This document shows, piece after piece, positions 10,267-19,522 of a stretch of 64,000 bases of DNA. Position 1 is the first letter of the stretch. The number at the start of each line of letters is the position of its first letter. The DNA lies in NCBI RefSeq assembly GCF_022348085.1, contig NZ_JAKRFN010000004.1, forward strand, positions 186,001 through 250,000. Reading direction: 5' to 3'. Position numbers and translations under genes: made by a program. Source of the DNA: Mycobacterium sp. PSTR-4-N. Lineage in GTDB: Bacteria; Actinomycetota; Actinomycetes; Mycobacteriales; Mycobacteriaceae. The notes beneath the pieces are model-generated. The model had not been told where the DNA came from. It saw only the letters and a program-made list of their open reading frames with translations, and made no database searches.

Positions 10267-10860
10267 ATCCGGCGACTGGCCACGCTGTCTGCGCAGTGCT
10301 GGCTCTTCGTCGTCGGCTCCTCGCTGTTCGCCGTTGCCACCGCGCCCGGCGTCGCGGCGTGGTGGGGCGCGGGCGGGGCGAACCTGCTGTGCTTCTGCGG
10401 ATCTTGGTTCTTCACCACCGCCGCCTGGATTCAACTGCTCCGCAGTGACCGCGCCGGTCGCGCGGAATGGTCAAGTGCAGCGGTGCAATTGGCCGGGACG
10501 GTGCTGTTCAACGTCAGCACCGGAGCCTCGGTGTGGGCGCACGCCGTCGCCAGTGAGCGGCGCTACGTATGGGTTCCCGACGTGTTCGGGTCCACGGCGT
10601 TTCTGGTCAGTGGGGTCCTGGGCATGCTGGCTGTCGGCGCGCTGTTCGAGCTGCGATCCCGCGACTGGTCGGCCGCAGCGGTCAATCTCATCGGCTGCGT
10701 CGCGTTCGCGGTGTCTGCAGGGGCCGCGTTCGTGCGCAAGACCGGTGTCACCGAAGACGAATGGCTGGCCAACCTCGGCACGTTCGTCGGGGCGCTGTGT
10801 TTCCTGGCCGCTGCCCTGATGCTGCTGCCACGGTCGAGTCAGGCCGAGTCTTCTGCGTGA
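10267..10860 (+). CDS. Four-segment membrane protein, YrhK-like, no canonical start codon
   Basis: The frame is open from 10213 to 10860 and reads as membrane protein from about 10267. The first ATG/GTG/TTG in frame is a GTG at 10483, which would give 125 residues and remove two strongly hydrophobic stretches (CWLFVVGSSLFAVATAPG and LLCFCGSWFFTTAAWIQLL). GGAAAG at 10253-10258, inside the leuB end, is 8 bases before ATC 10267, so an ATC start (197 residues) is my choice; CTG 10276 or GTG 10483 are alternatives. The GSSLF / GSWFFTTAAWIQLL pattern resembles YrhK domains. Function unknown. Its 3' end overlaps the convergent MFS gene by 22 bases. Confidence 0.55.
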   Translation: MRRLATLSAQCWLFVVGSSLFAVATAPGVAAWWGAGGANLLCFCGSWFFTTAAWIQLLRSDRAGRAEWSSAAVQLAGTVLFNVSTGASVWAHAVASERRYVWVPDVFGSTAFLVSGVLGMLAVGALFELRSRDWSAAAVNLIGCVAFAVSAGAAFVRKTGVTEDEWLANLGTFVGALCFLAAALMLLPRSSQAESSA

Positions 10861-12071
10861 GCCGGTGCGGTCGCGGGTACCGACGGGATCGCCAGCAGCG
10901 GGATCAGTGCGCACACGGCGAAGGCGGCGGGGTAGCCGGCGGCGCCGATCAGGGCACCGAACAGCGGCGGGGTGACGCCGGCGGTGAGCAGCTGGGTGGT
11001 GTTCTGCGTGCCGAGGGCCCGGCCGCTCCAGAACGGTCCCGCGACCTCGGCGATCGCGGTGAAGGCCAACCCGTTGTCGGACACCGTGACCACCGACGCG
11101 ACGACCATCAGCGCGATGCTGACGGGGGAGTCCAGCCAGTCGGTCAGGGCCAGCAACCCCATCGACACCGCGGCGGCCGCGGCGATCGTCCGGATGGGCC
11201 TCATCCGTGAGCTCAGGACGTCCCCGGAACGGCGCAGGACGAAGTCGGACCAGCGGCCCGCCGCGATCCGACCGCCGGCGCCGAGGAGTTGAGCGATCGT
11301 CACCATCGCGCCGGCCGAGCCGGCCGACCACCCCCGGTCGGTGATCAACCACGCCAGCGTGAACGTCCACACCATCGCCTGTGGTGCCACCAGCAGCAGT
11401 GAGGTGAGGTGGATGCGCACGAGCAGCGTGGAACCCCGGTAGGGGTTGGCGAGATCGCTCTGGCTGGCTTCTGCCCGCGCCGGCCTCGGCGGATCCAGCA
11501 CCGCGACGGCACACACGGCGGCCGCGACGGCGCAGACAGAGGCCGGGAACAGCAGCGCTCCCGACACCCCGCCGGCTTCGGCCAGCCGGGGGATCACCAG
11601 GGCGCCCACGCCCACGCCCAGCGGTTGTGCGGTCTGTCGGATGCCCATCACCAATCCGCGTTTGTCGGCGTCGAACCAGCCGACCACGAGACGGCCGCTG
11701 GCGGTGTTGCTGCTCGCGGCCGCCATTCCACCCACGAAGAGGAAGGCCCCGACCGCGGGCAGCGAGTCCACCGACGCGGCACCGAAGCCGGCGGCCGCGG
11801 TCAACGTCGAGCCCAACGTCAACACCGTGCGCTCGCCGAACCGGTCGACCACATATCCCCAGGCGATCAGGGTGACCACCATCCCGAGGCTAGGCAGCGC
11901 GGACATCAGTCCGGCCTGCGCGAGATCGAGGCCGCGCTCACGATGCAGGGTCGGTATGAGGAAGGCCACGCCGTTGATGAACACGTTGGCGCACAACGTG
12001 GCGGCCAGAGCGACGATCAGCATCGACCAGCGCCGCGCGGTGCTGATCGCGGAGGTGTCCATGGGAGCCAT
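10839..12071 (-). CDS. MFS transporter (Rv2994-like)
   Basis: 410 residues from an ATG (a second ATG three codons on, at 12062, is an alternative). About twelve membrane segments are visible, with the MFS loop motif between segments 2 and 3 (WGYVVDRFGERTVL). Loop 4-5 carries MGIRQTAQPLGVGVGALVIP, a proline-rich motif common in mycobacterial MFS carriers. Substrate is not predictable from sequence. It is divergent from the FAH-family gene; the 110-base gap between them holds a perfect palindrome. Confidence 0.85.
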   Translation of the reverse strand: MAPMDTSAISTARRWSMLIVALAATLCANVFINGVAFLIPTLHRERGLDLAQAGLMSALPSLGMVVTLIAWGYVVDRFGERTVLTLGSTLTAAAGFGAASVDSLPAVGAFLFVGGMAAASSNTASGRLVVGWFDADKRGLVMGIRQTAQPLGVGVGALVIPRLAEAGGVSGALLFPASVCAVAAAVCAVAVLDPPRPARAEASQSDLANPYRGSTLLVRIHLTSLLLVAPQAMVWTFTLAWLITDRGWSAGSAGAMVTIAQLLGAGGRIAAGRWSDFVLRRSGDVLSSRMRPIRTIAAAAAVSMGLLALTDWLDSPVSIALMVVASVVTVSDNGLAFTAIAEVAGPFWSGRALGTQNTTQLLTAGVTPPLFGALIGAAGYPAAFAVCALIPLLAIPSVPATAPAHAEDSA

Positions 12072-12104
12072 GGTGGCACGGGTATCTCAAAATGTTGAAC
12101 TCAC

Positions 12105-12121
12105 TTCTCACATGATGAGAA
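12105..12121. promoter_or_regulatory. Palindromic candidate operator between MFS and FAH genes
   Basis: TTCTCA (12105-12110), spacer CATGA, TGAGAA (12116-12121): a perfect 6+5+6 palindrome. It is in an AT-richer patch between divergent genes, 34 bases from the MFS start and 61 from the FAH start. Size and position suit a dimeric repressor, but no regulator gene is adjacent. Confidence 0.4.
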
Positions 12122-12181
12122 ATGCTGAGGGTCGCCTGTGCACGCGCGGATGCGCAGGACGCTGCGGCTAGGCTGACTGAC

Positions 12182-12982
12182 ATGCGTCTCGGTCGAATCG
12201 CCAGCCCAGATGGTGTGGCTTTCGTCTCCATCGAAGGACCCATCGACAATCCCCTCGACGATCCGGGCGAGGCGATCGCCCGGGAGATCGCCGAGCATCC
12301 GTTCGGCACACCGACATTCACCGGCCGTCAGTGGCCCCTGGCCGATGTGCGCCTGCTCGCGCCGATCCTCGCCAGCAAGGTCGTGTGCATGGGCAAGAAC
12401 TACGCCGCGCACATCGAGGAGATGGGCGGTGGCACGTTCGAGGATCCGATCATCTTCCTCAAGCCCAACACCGCGATCATCGGCCCCAACACCGCGATCC
12501 AGCTCCCCGCCGACGCGCACCCGGTGCACTTCGAGGGCGAACTGGCCGCCGTCATCGGTCGCCCGTGCAAGGACGTCCCCGCCTCGCGCGCCGCGGAGAA
12601 CATCCTCGGGTACACGATCGCCAATGACGTGTCGGCGCGCGATCAGCAGAAGAAGGACGGCCAGTGGATGCGGGCCAAAGGCCACGACACGTTCTGTCCC
12701 GTCGGTCCCTGGATCGTCACCGATGTGGACGCCTCGGACCTCGAGATCCGTACCGAGGTCAACGGTGAGGTGAAACAGCGCAGCCGAACGTCGTTGATGA
12801 TCCACGACATCGGCGCGATCATCGAGTGGATCTCGGCGGTGATGACGTTGCTTCCCGGGGATCTCATCTTGACCGGAACGCCTGAAGGCGTCGGCCCGCT
12901 CGAGCACGGGGACAGCGTCAGCGTCAGCATCGAAGGCATCGGAACCCTCACCAATCCCGTTGTGCGCAAAGGAAAATCGTGA
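12182..12982 (+). CDS. Fumarylacetoacetate hydrolase family protein
   Basis: 266 residues from ATG 12182. A longer frame starts at 12122, but the shorter form matches the family ([11 protein letters not shown]...) and has TAGGCT at 12169-12174, 7 bases before the ATG, suggesting leaderless expression. The FAH C-terminal domain covers most of the protein: [15 protein letters not shown], the metal-binding [12 protein letters not shown], and [18 protein letters not shown]. Relatives cleave or decarboxylate acylpyruvates and 2-hydroxy-hepta-dienedioates; the exact substrate is unknown (Rv2993c homologue). The stop overlaps gltX (GTGA). Confidence 0.9.
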   Translation: MRLGRIASPDGVAFVSIEGPIDNPLDDPGEAIAREIAEHPFGTPTFTGRQWPLADVRLLAPILASKVVCMGKNYAAHIEEMGGGTFEDPIIFLKPNTAIIGPNTAIQLPADAHPVHFEGELAAVIGRPCKDVPASRAAENILGYTIANDVSARDQQKKDGQWMRAKGHDTFCPVGPWIVTDVDASDLEIRTEVNGEVKQRSRTSLMIHDIGAIIEWISAVMTLLPGDLILTGTPEGVGPLEHGDSVSVSIEGIGTLTNPVVRKGKS

Positions 12983-14451
12983 CCCCGTCGAATGTCAGAG
13001 TCAGGTTCTGTCCGTCCCCGACGGGCACACCCCATGTCGGGTTGATCCGTACCGCGTTGTTCAACTGGGCTTACGCCCGTCACACGGGCGGCACATTCGT
13101 GTTCCGCATCGAGGACACCGACTCGGCGCGCGACAGCGAGGAGAGCTACCAGGCTCTGCTGGACGCGCTGCGCTGGCTCGGGCTCGACTGGGACGAAGGC
13201 CCGGAAGTCGGCGGACCGTACGAGCCCTACCGCCAGTCCGGCCGCCGGGAGCTCTATGCCGATGTGCTGGCGCGGCTGCTCGCTGCCGGGGAGGCCTACG
13301 AGGCGTTCTCCACCGCCGAGGAGGTCGAGGCCCGCCATCTCGCGGCGGGGCGCAATCCCAAGCTCGGGTACGACAACTTCGATCGCGACCTGACCGACGA
13401 GCAGCGCGCGGCGCTGCGTGCCGAGGGGCGTTCCCCCGTCATCCGGCTGCGGATGCCCGACGAGGACATGACCTGGAACGACCTGGTGCGCGGCGAGACG
13501 ACCTTCCCCGCCGGCTCGATCCCGGACTTCGCGCTGACCAGAGGCAACGGAGAACCGTTGTACACGTTGGTCAATCCGGTCGACGACGCGCTGATGAAGA
13601 TCACCCATGTGCTGCGTGGCGAGGATCTGCTGCCGTCGACGCCACGGCAACTGGCGCTCTACGCAGCGCTCGTGCGGCTGGGCATCGCCGACGACACGCC
13701 TCGCTTCGCTCACCTGCCGCCGGTCCTGGGTGAGGGCAACAAGAAGCTGTCCAAACGGGACCCGCAGTCGAATCTGTTCCTGCATCGCGACCGTGGCTTC
13801 CTGCCCGAGGGCCTGCTCAACTACCTTGCGCTGCTGGGGTGGTCGATTGCCGACGATCGCGACGTGTTCGACATCGACGAGATGGTGGCCGCGTTCGACG
13901 TCGTCGACGTGAACTCCAACCCCGCTCGATTCGACCAGAAGAAGGCCGATGCGCTCAACGCCGAGCACATCCGGATGCTCGAGCCGCACGACTTCACCCG
14001 CCGTCTCGGCGAGTTCTTCCGCACCCACGGCCATGACACGGGGCTCGACGACGACGCGTTCACCGAAGCGGCCGCGCTGGTGCAGACCCGCATCGTGGTT
14101 CTCGGCGATGCCTGGGGGCTTCTGAAATTCCTCGACGACGGCTCGTTCGCGCTCGACGAGAAGTCGGCAGGCAAGGAACTGCGGCCCGAGGCGGTGCCCG
14201 TCCTCGACGCCGCGCTGCGCGCCCTCGAGCCGCTCGAGGACTGGAACAGCCCGCACATCGAGGAGGCTCTCAAGGCCGCCCTGATCGACGGGCTCGACCT
14301 CAAGCCGCGGAAGGCCTTCGGGCCGGTTCGCGTCGCGGTGACGGGCTCGTCGGTGAGCCCGCCGCTGTACGAATCGCTGGAACTGCTGGGGCGAGACCGG
14401 GCGCTGGCCCGGCTACGAGCCGGCCGGGACCACGCCGCGGCGGCCGGGTGA
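12979..14451 (+). CDS. gltX: Glutamyl-tRNA synthetase
   Basis: 490 residues from a GTG overlapping the previous stop. It charges tRNA-Glu with glutamate. The class I HIGH motif is [10 protein letters not shown] (residues 12-21) and the KMSKS motif is KKLSKR at about 255. The C-terminal anticodon-binding helical domain runs from ~320. The two tRNA genes that follow (Gln, then Glu) include its own substrate. Mycobacteria lack a Gln-tRNA synthetase and are expected to charge tRNA-Gln by GltX misacylation and GatCAB, which makes this neighbourhood functionally coherent (family knowledge). Confidence 0.96.
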   Translation: MTPSNVRVRFCPSPTGTPHVGLIRTALFNWAYARHTGGTFVFRIEDTDSARDSEESYQALLDALRWLGLDWDEGPEVGGPYEPYRQSGRRELYADVLARLLAAGEAYEAFSTAEEVEARHLAAGRNPKLGYDNFDRDLTDEQRAALRAEGRSPVIRLRMPDEDMTWNDLVRGETTFPAGSIPDFALTRGNGEPLYTLVNPVDDALMKITHVLRGEDLLPSTPRQLALYAALVRLGIADDTPRFAHLPPVLGEGNKKLSKRDPQSNLFLHRDRGFLPEGLLNYLALLGWSIADDRDVFDIDEMVAAFDVVDVNSNPARFDQKKADALNAEHIRMLEPHDFTRRLGEFFRTHGHDTGLDDDAFTEAAALVQTRIVVLGDAWGLLKFLDDGSFALDEKSAGKELRPEAVPVLDAALRALEPLEDWNSPHIEEALKAALIDGLDLKPRKAFGPVRVAVTGSSVSPPLYESLELLGRDRALARLRAGRDHAAAAG

Positions 14452-14454
14452 CGG

Positions 14455-14471
14455 GGGTGGAAAAACCACCC
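14455..14471 (+). terminator. Hairpin after gltX
   Basis: GGGTGG, loop AAAAA, CCACCC: a perfect 6-bp stem starting 4 bases after the gltX stop. There is no T-run, so termination would be weak or Rho-assisted. Confidence 0.4.
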
Positions 14472-14580
14472 GAGAATCTTTGGTAGTGTGCTCGTCGGCC
14501 TACAAGACGGCGTCACGCGGCACCACCGCGCGGCGCCAGGGCCACAAAATAGCCCGTGACCTGCGGTGATGGGCTGCCAA

Positions 14581-14652
14581 TGGGGTATGGTGTAATTGGC
14601 AACACAGCTGATTCTGGTTCAGCCATTCTAGGTTCGAGTCCTGGTACCCCAG
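14581..14652 (+). tRNA. tRNA-Gln (CTG)
   Basis: The acceptor arms TGGGGTA and TACCCCA pair over seven positions. The anticodon stem GCTGA/TCAGC encloses the loop TTCTGGT with anticodon CTG at 14614-14616. The T-loop GGTTCGAGTCC is standard. CCA is encoded directly after the discriminator base (14653-14655). TAGTGT at 14484-14489 is a possible -10. Confidence 0.95.
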
Positions 14653-14716
14653 CCAACGAGCGGATTAGGTCAGCACTGTGTCCCTCAGCTATGCTGACCG
14701 TCCGTAACGAGTTCTA

Positions 14717-14789
14717 GCCCCCGTCGTCTAGCGGCCTAGGACGCCGCCCTCTCACGGCGGTAGCGTGGGTTCGAATCCCATCGGGGGTA
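14717..14789 (+). tRNA. tRNA-Glu (CTC)
   Basis: The acceptor arms GCCCCCG and CGGGGGT pair (first pair G-U). The anticodon stem CCGCC/GGCGG encloses CTCTCAC with anticodon CTC at 14751-14753. The T arm GTGGGTTCGAATCCCAT is standard. CCA is not encoded. It lies 61 bases after the CCA of tRNA-Gln, with an 8-bp inverted repeat (14668-14675 with 14692-14699) between them. Confidence 0.95.
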
Positions 14790-14795
14790 CAACTG

Positions 14796-14828
14796 CTCGC
14801 AGGTCTTCGACAGACCTGCGAGTTTTTT
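14796..14828 (+). terminator. Rho-independent terminator of the tRNA genes
   Basis: A perfect 11-bp stem (14796-14806 with 14812-14822), loop TCGAC, followed by six T residues (14823-14828). It is one of the few textbook terminators in the window. It may also serve the convergent IclR gene. Confidence 0.85.
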
Positions 14829-14847
14829 CATGTGGCCAGCCTCAGGT

Positions 14848-15549
14848 CTACAGCCGCCGGGTCAGAGCGTCGGCGGCGGCCACCAGATCGGCTGCCCAGC
14901 GCGCGCCCGGACGCTTCCCCATCCGGTCGATCGGTCCGGACACCGACACCGCGGCGATCACCGCGCCGCGGCCGTCGCGTACCGGAGCTGACACGCTCGC
15001 CACGCCGGGCTCCCGTTCTGCCGCGCTCTGCGCCCACCCGCGCCTGCGCACATCGGCCAGCGCGCGGTCGGTGAACGCCGCGTCGGCCAGCACGCTGCGC
15101 TGGGTGGCAGGGTCGGCGTAGGCGAGCAGCACCTTGGCCCCTGAGCCGGCCGTCATCGGCAGGCGCGCGCCGACAGGCACCGTATCCCGAAGACCTGCAG
15201 GCGGTTCCAGCGCCGCGACACAGATGCGTGCGGTGCCGTCCCGGCGATAGAGCTGCACGCTCTCACCGGTGAGCTCCCGCAGGCGCGGGAGCACCACGGC
15301 GCCCGCCGACACCAGTGGATCTCGGACGTGGCTGCCCAGCTCGGCCAGCGCGGGGCCCAGACGCCACTGCCCGTCGGCATCGCGCGCGAGCAGCCGGTGC
15401 GTCTCCAGGCCGACGGCCAGCCGGTGTGCGGTCGCGCGGGGCATCGCGGTGCGGTCGCACAGATCGGCCAGGCCGCAGGGAGACTCGGCGACGGCGTGGA
15501 GGACAGCCACCGCTTTGTCGAGTACGCCGATACCGCTATCCTGTCTCAC
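14848..15549 (-). CDS. IclR-family regulator of leucine synthesis (LtbR/NdgR-like)
   Basis: 233 residues from GTG. The N-terminal winged helix (residues ~5-60) includes DRTAMPRATAHRLAVGLE. The C-terminal IclR effector domain follows (SGAKVLLAYADP, ASVSAPVRDGRGAVIAAVSVSG). Its divergent placement next to leuCD is conserved in Actinobacteria, where LtbR (Corynebacterium) and NdgR (Streptomyces) control leucine and other amino acid genes. The M. tuberculosis counterpart is Rv2989. A palindromic half-site overlaps its own start codon, suggesting autoregulation. Confidence 0.9.
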   Translation of the reverse strand: MRQDSGIGVLDKAVAVLHAVAESPCGLADLCDRTAMPRATAHRLAVGLETHRLLARDADGQWRLGPALAELGSHVRDPLVSAGAVVLPRLRELTGESVQLYRRDGTARICVAALEPPAGLRDTVPVGARLPMTAGSGAKVLLAYADPATQRSVLADAAFTDRALADVRRRGWAQSAAEREPGVASVSAPVRDGRGAVIAAVSVSGPIDRMGKRPGARWAADLVAAADALTRRL

Positions 15550-15579
15550 AAGGAGATACTAGCTTCCCAGATTGTGAGA
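15544..15579. promoter_or_regulatory. Candidate IclR-regulator operator between iclR and leuC
   Basis: TCTCACAA at 15544-15551 and TTGTGAGA at 15572-15579 form a perfect 8-bp inverted repeat 20 bases apart. The left half includes the regulator's GTG start codon (15547-15549) and the right half ends 6 bases before the leuC ATG. The site spans nearly the whole 36-base gap between the two genes, so a bound regulator could block both. Confidence 0.6.
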
Positions 15580-15585
15580 TAGTCA

Positions 15586-17031
15586 ATGGACATGGCGAAC
15601 AAGCCGCGGACTCTCGCCGAGAAGGTGTGGAGCGATCACGTCGTCGTCGCGGGCGGTGGCGAGGGTGACGCCAGGGAGCCGGACCTCATCTACATCGATC
15701 TGCATCTCGTGCATGAGGTCACCAGTCCCCAGGCGTTCGACGGGTTGCGGATGGCCGGCCGGCCGGTGCGGCGGCCCGACCTGACGATCGCCACCGAAGA
15801 CCACAACGTGCCCACCGTCGACATCGACAAGCCGATCGCCGACCCGGTGTCTCGGACCCAAGTGGAGACGTTGCGCCGCAACTGCGCCGAATTCGGGGTG
15901 CGCCTGTATCCGATGGGCGATGCCGAACAGGGCATCGTCCACATCATCGGGCCGCAGTTGGGTCTCACGCAGCCCGGCATGACGGTCGTGTGCGGCGACA
16001 GCCACACCTCCACCCACGGGGCCTTCGGCGCGTTGGCCATGGGCATCGGCACCTCCGAGGTCGAACACGTGCTGGCCACCCAGACACTTCCGTTGCGGCC
16101 GTTCAAGACCATGGCCGTCACCGTCGACGGTGAGCTGCCACCCGGAGTCAGCGCCAAGGACATCATCCTCGCGGTGATCGCCGAGATCGGAACCGGCGGC
16201 GGGCAGGGACATGTCATCGAATACCGGGGCAGCGCCATCACCTCGCTGTCCATGGAGGGCCGGATGACGATCTGCAACATGAGTATCGAAGCGGGCGCCC
16301 GCGCCGGCATGGTGGCCCCCGACGACACCACTTTCGCGTTCCTCCAGGGTCGGCCGCACGCACCGACAGGCGCCGCGTGGGACGAGGCGGTCGCGGCGTG
16401 GAGGCAGCTACGAACCGACGACGGTGCGGAATTCGACACCGAGGTCCACATCGACGCGTCGACGCTGAGCCCGTTCGTCACCTGGGGCACCAACCCCGGC
16501 CAGGGTGTGCCGCTGTCCGCCGCCGTGCCCGATCCCGAATCGATGTTCGACGACGCCCAGCGCGAGACCGCCGAAAAAGCGTTGGCTTACATGGGCCTGG
16601 AGGCGGGTACCCCGATGCGCGACATCGCCGTCGACGCCGTGTTCGTCGGCTCGTGCACCAACGGCCGGATCGAGGATCTGCGCGTGGTGGCCGATGTGCT
16701 GCGCGGCCGCACCGTCGCCGACGGGGTGCGGATGCTGATCGTGCCCGGCTCCATGCGGGTTCGCGCACAGGCCGAATCCGAAGGCCTGGGCGAGATCTTC
16801 ACCGCGGCCGGAGCGGACTGGCGTCAGGCGGGCTGCTCGATGTGCCTGGGAATGAACCCCGATCAGCTGGCTCCCGGTGAGCGGTGCGCCTCGACGTCGA
16901 ACCGGAACTTCGAGGGCCGGCAGGGCAAAGGTGGTCGCACACATCTGGTGTCGCCGGCCGTCGCCGCCGCGACCGCTGTTCGGGGGACCCTGTCGTCCCC
17001 GGCCGATCTGATCCCCGCGACCACCCACTGA
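15586..17031 (+). CDS. leuC: 3-isopropylmalate dehydratase large subunit
   Basis: 481 residues from ATG 15586; a second ATG at 15592 is nearly as likely. With LeuD it isomerises 2- to 3-isopropylmalate in leucine synthesis, using a 4Fe-4S cluster. Cluster Cys ligands are in [12 protein letters not shown] (~residues 354-365) and the CSMCLGMN pair near residue 418. The [20 protein letters not shown] segment is the aconitase-family signature. There is no strong Shine-Dalgarno, only GTGAGA within the operator. Confidence 0.97.
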   Translation: MDMANKPRTLAEKVWSDHVVVAGGGEGDAREPDLIYIDLHLVHEVTSPQAFDGLRMAGRPVRRPDLTIATEDHNVPTVDIDKPIADPVSRTQVETLRRNCAEFGVRLYPMGDAEQGIVHIIGPQLGLTQPGMTVVCGDSHTSTHGAFGALAMGIGTSEVEHVLATQTLPLRPFKTMAVTVDGELPPGVSAKDIILAVIAEIGTGGGQGHVIEYRGSAITSLSMEGRMTICNMSIEAGARAGMVAPDDTTFAFLQGRPHAPTGAAWDEAVAAWRQLRTDDGAEFDTEVHIDASTLSPFVTWGTNPGQGVPLSAAVPDPESMFDDAQRETAEKALAYMGLEAGTPMRDIAVDAVFVGSCTNGRIEDLRVVADVLRGRTVADGVRMLIVPGSMRVRAQAESEGLGEIFTAAGADWRQAGCSMCLGMNPDQLAPGERCASTSNRNFEGRQGKGGRTHLVSPAVAAATAVRGTLSSPADLIPATTH

Positions 17032-17048
17032 GAATCGGAGACGCTGTC

Positions 17049-17642
17049 ATGGACGCTTTCACCACCCACACCGGGATCGGCGTGCCCCTGCGCCGCACCA
17101 ATGTCGACACCGACCAGATCATCCCGGCGGTCTATCTGAAACGCGTGACCCGAACGGGATTCGAAGACGGGCTGTTCGCCGCCTGGCGCAACGATCCGTC
17201 GTTCGTGCTCAATCAGCAGCCGTTCGACCGGGGTTCGGTTCTGGTGGCGGGGCCGGACTTCGGCACCGGCTCCTCGCGCGAACACGCGGTCTGGGCACTG
17301 ATGGACTTCGGCTTCCGGGTGGTCATCTCGTCACGATTCGCCGATATTTTCCGGGGCAACGCGGGTAAGGCCGGACTCCTGGCGGCCGAAGTCGCACAAG
17401 ACGATGTGGAATTGTTGTGGAAGATCATCGAGCAGCGCCCGGGTACGGAAATCACTGTCAATCTTCAAGATCGAACCGTCGCCGCCGAAACGATGGTGGT
17501 GCCGTTCAAGATTGATGATTACACCGCATGGCGACTGCTCGAGGGTCTCGACGATATAGGCCTTACGCTGCGAAAACTCGATCAGATCGAAGATTACGAG
17601 GCGCACCGGCCCGACTGGAAACCTCGCACTCTGGCGACCTGA
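17049..17642 (+). CDS. leuD: 3-isopropylmalate dehydratase small subunit
   Basis: 197 residues from ATG 17049, 17 bases after leuC. It forms the swivelling lid domain of isopropylmalate isomerase: [15 protein letters not shown] at the N-terminus, then [20 protein letters not shown], which closes over the active site. Length is normal for the family. It should be co-transcribed with leuC. Confidence 0.97.
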   Translation: MDAFTTHTGIGVPLRRTNVDTDQIIPAVYLKRVTRTGFEDGLFAAWRNDPSFVLNQQPFDRGSVLVAGPDFGTGSSREHAVWALMDFGFRVVISSRFADIFRGNAGKAGLLAAEVAQDDVELLWKIIEQRPGTEITVNLQDRTVAAETMVVPFKIDDYTAWRLLEGLDDIGLTLRKLDQIEDYEAHRPDWKPRTLAT

Positions 17643-17767
17643 GTGGCGGTCTGCGGGCGTGAAATATCCGCTCTGCAATCCTCTTTTACGGGGGCTCGGT
17701 AGGACACAAAGGGGGCCAAGCGGATTGAAAAAAGTTCGCTGACTCGGCCTGAAATTGCGCGTGGCTC

Positions 17768-17797
17768 TTGGAAATCAACAGCCATTGGGTTTACCGT
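17768..17797 (+). promoter_or_regulatory. Candidate hupB promoter
   Basis: TTGGAA at 17768-17773 and TACCGT at 17792-17797 with an 18-base spacer. A start near 17804 gives a ~40-base leader with GGAGG at 17833-17837. An inverted repeat GTCCTCT/AGAGGAC (17798-17804 with 17816-17822) lies at the promoter edge and could fold in the RNA. Confidence 0.5.
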
Positions 17798-17843
17798 GTC
17801 CTCTAGTCGGTCCAAAGAGGACCACAGTTCCCGGAGGTTTTGC

Positions 17844-18509
17844 ATGAACAAGGCAGAGCTCATCGACGTACTCACGGAGAAATTGGGCTCGGATCGTCGG
17901 CAAGCGACCGCAGCGGTGGAGAACGTCGTCGACACCATCGTGCGCGCCGTGCACAAGGGTGACAGCGTGACCATCACCGGCTTCGGTGTCTTCGAGCAGC
18001 GTCGTCGCGCGGCCCGTGTCGCCCGCAACCCGCGCACGGGTGAGACGGTGAAGGTCAAGCCCACGTCCGTTCCCGCGTTCCGCCCCGGCGCCCAGTTCAA
18101 AGCGGTTGTCTCCGGCGCGCAGAAGCTTCCGGCCGAAGGCCCCGCCGTCAAGCGCGGTGTGACCGCTTCCGGCACTGCCCGCAAGGCGGCGAAGAAGGCT
18201 CCGGCCAAGAAGGCCGCGACCAAGGCTCCGGCCAAGAAGGCCGCGACGAAGGCTCCCGCCAAGAAGGCCGCGACGAAGGCTCCCGCCAAGAAGGCCGCGA
18301 CCAAGGCTCCGGCCAAGAAGGCCGCACCCGCGAAGAAGGCAGCGCCTGCCAAGAAGGCTCCGGCCAAGAAGGCCACTGCCGCGAAGAAGGCAGCGCCTGC
18401 GAAGAAGGCTCCGGCCAAGAAGGCCGCGACCAAGGCTCCGGCCAAGAAGGCCGCACCCGCGAAGAAGGCTCCGGCCAAGAAGGCTCCGGCCAAGCGCGGT
18501 CGCAAGTAA
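17844..18509 (+). CDS. hupB: Mycobacterial HU-type nucleoid protein with basic tail
   Basis: 221 residues from ATG 17844 with GGAGG seven bases upstream. Residues 1-90 are a normal HU domain ([15 protein letters not shown]; the DNA-binding arm [19 protein letters not shown]). Residues ~114-217 form a histone-H1-like tail built from repeats of PAKKA and KAATKA, as in the mycobacterial HupB/Hlp/MDP1 family. It binds and compacts DNA and is also reported to bind iron and cell-surface ligands in M. tuberculosis. Tail lysines are sites of acetylation and methylation in that species. Confidence 0.95.
   Translation: MNKAELIDVLTEKLGSDRRQATAAVENVVDTIVRAVHKGDSVTITGFGVFEQRRRAARVARNPRTGETVKVKPTSVPAFRPGAQFKAVVSGAQKLPAEGPAVKRGVTASGTARKAAKKAPAKKAATKAPAKKAATKAPAKKAATKAPAKKAATKAPAKKAAPAKKAAPAKKAPAKKATAAKKAAPAKKAPAKKAATKAPAKKAAPAKKAPAKKAPAKRGRK
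18183..18497 (+). repeat. Coding repeats of the hupB basic tail
   Basis: Imperfect tandem repeats of units such as AAGGCTCCGGCCAAGAAG, encoding KAPAKK and KAATKA. Copies differ mainly by synonymous changes (GCTCCGGCC versus GCTCCCGCC; GCGACC versus GCGACG). The block is prone to slippage and is known to vary in length between mycobacteria. Confidence 0.85.
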
Positions 18510-18555
18510 CCGGTTTCGCCGACACCGTAGTCAGAGCAACGCAGCTTCACCGATG

Positions 18556-18581
18556 ACGCCGTGGGCCGATGCCCACGGCGT
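18556..18581 (+). terminator. Hairpin terminator after hupB
   Basis: ACGCCGTGGGC (18556-18566), loop CGAT, GCCCACGGCGT (18571-18581): a perfect 11-bp stem followed by TGTCGTGTGT without a clean T-run. It lies between convergent hupB and mutT1 and may work in both directions. Confidence 0.7.
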
Positions 18582-18595
18582 TGTCGTGTGTCTGG

Positions 18596-19492
18596 CTAGT
18601 GCGATGCCAGCGGTGAACTGATGTGGTCGGCGCTGACCAACCGTCCGCCGGCCAGGGTCAGCACCCAGGTGCTGCCCTTGCGGTTGCGTGACTTGTCGGG
18701 ACGCACACCGTCGCGTTCGCACCACCACGCGATCAGATCGGGGATGACCTCACCCTGCGTGCAGATCACGGGGTGAGACGCCGTCTCGGCGATCTCCAGC
18801 ACGCGCTGGCGGCCCCTCTTCGGTTTGTCCGCGTATGCCTCTGCGGTCAAGGCGGTTTCGCTGATCACCGGAACGCCCAGTTCCTCGGCGAGAGGGCCGA
18901 GGGTCTGTTGGCAGCGGACGCGGTCGGCGGCGAACAGCTCGCGGGCGCCGAAGGCCAGCAGTAGATCCACCAGCGACTCCGCCTGGGCACGGCCGTGTTT
19001 GTCCAGTGGGCGCTCGCGGTCATCGCCGGAGTACCGCTTCTTACTTCCCGCGGTGGCGTGCCGGACGATGAGCATCGTCCTGGTGTCGACCGGCAGCTTG
19101 GCGAAGCGGCGCAGCACTTTGCGATCCAGCGCGTAATCCACTTGGCTCATCGCTTGGTCGAGGGGCAGCCACTTCAGTTCGTCGACTTCGTCGTTGGCCG
19201 CGAATTCACCTCTGACGCTGCGGGCGGCCCAGTACCGGACTTTCTTCGTCGTGTCTTTGACGGGGTAGCTGACCGTCGTCAGCCTGCGGCTGAGATGTGC
19301 GCGGAAGCCCGTCTCTTCCTCTATCTCTCGCACCGCGGCGACCGGTTCGGTCTCCCCGCGCTCGAGTTTTCCCTTGGGCAGGGACCAATCGTCATACCGC
19401 GGCCGGTGGATGACCGCGATCTCCGGAGCACCTGTGGACTCGTGCGGGCGCCACAGCACCGCGCCGGCGGCGAGGATGGGGTCGGCCTTCAC
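18596..19492 (-). CDS. mutT1: MutT1, Nudix hydrolase with histidine phosphatase domain
   Basis: 298 residues from GTG. The N-terminal Nudix domain carries a complete Nudix box from G41 to about F63 (G-x5-E-x7-REIEEETG). The C-terminal half is a histidine phosphatase domain with the motif LIVRHATAG at about residue 141. This two-domain layout is specific to mycobacterial MutT1, which hydrolyses 8-oxo-dGTP/GTP and dinucleoside polyphosphates and so guards against oxidative mutation. It follows ppk by 30 bases on the same strand. Confidence 0.94.
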   Translation of the reverse strand: MKADPILAAGAVLWRPHESTGAPEIAVIHRPRYDDWSLPKGKLERGETEPVAAVREIEEETGFRAHLSRRLTTVSYPVKDTTKKVRYWAARSVRGEFAANDEVDELKWLPLDQAMSQVDYALDRKVLRRFAKLPVDTRTMLIVRHATAGSKKRYSGDDRERPLDKHGRAQAESLVDLLLAFGARELFAADRVRCQQTLGPLAEELGVPVISETALTAEAYADKPKRGRQRVLEIAETASHPVICTQGEVIPDLIAWWCERDGVRPDKSRNRKGSTWVLTLAGGRLVSADHISSPLASH

Positions 19493-19522
19493 GCGCCGAA
19501 CCTGCTCGGGTGGATCGGCCGG

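Noticed and set aside
14668..14699. 8-bp inverted repeat between the two tRNAs as a riboswitch or T-box
   Set aside because: The spacer is too short, lacks T-box features, and is more likely part of tRNA processing or the tRNA-Glu promoter.
14581..14828. tRNA genes as possible phage or island attachment site
   Set aside because: No integrase, no direct repeat of the tRNA 3' end nearby, and the gene order on both sides is the conserved mycobacterial one.
18183..18497. Repeat block that could resemble a CRISPR or minisatellite
   Set aside because: It is in frame, encodes the known basic tail of HupB, and has no unique spacers.
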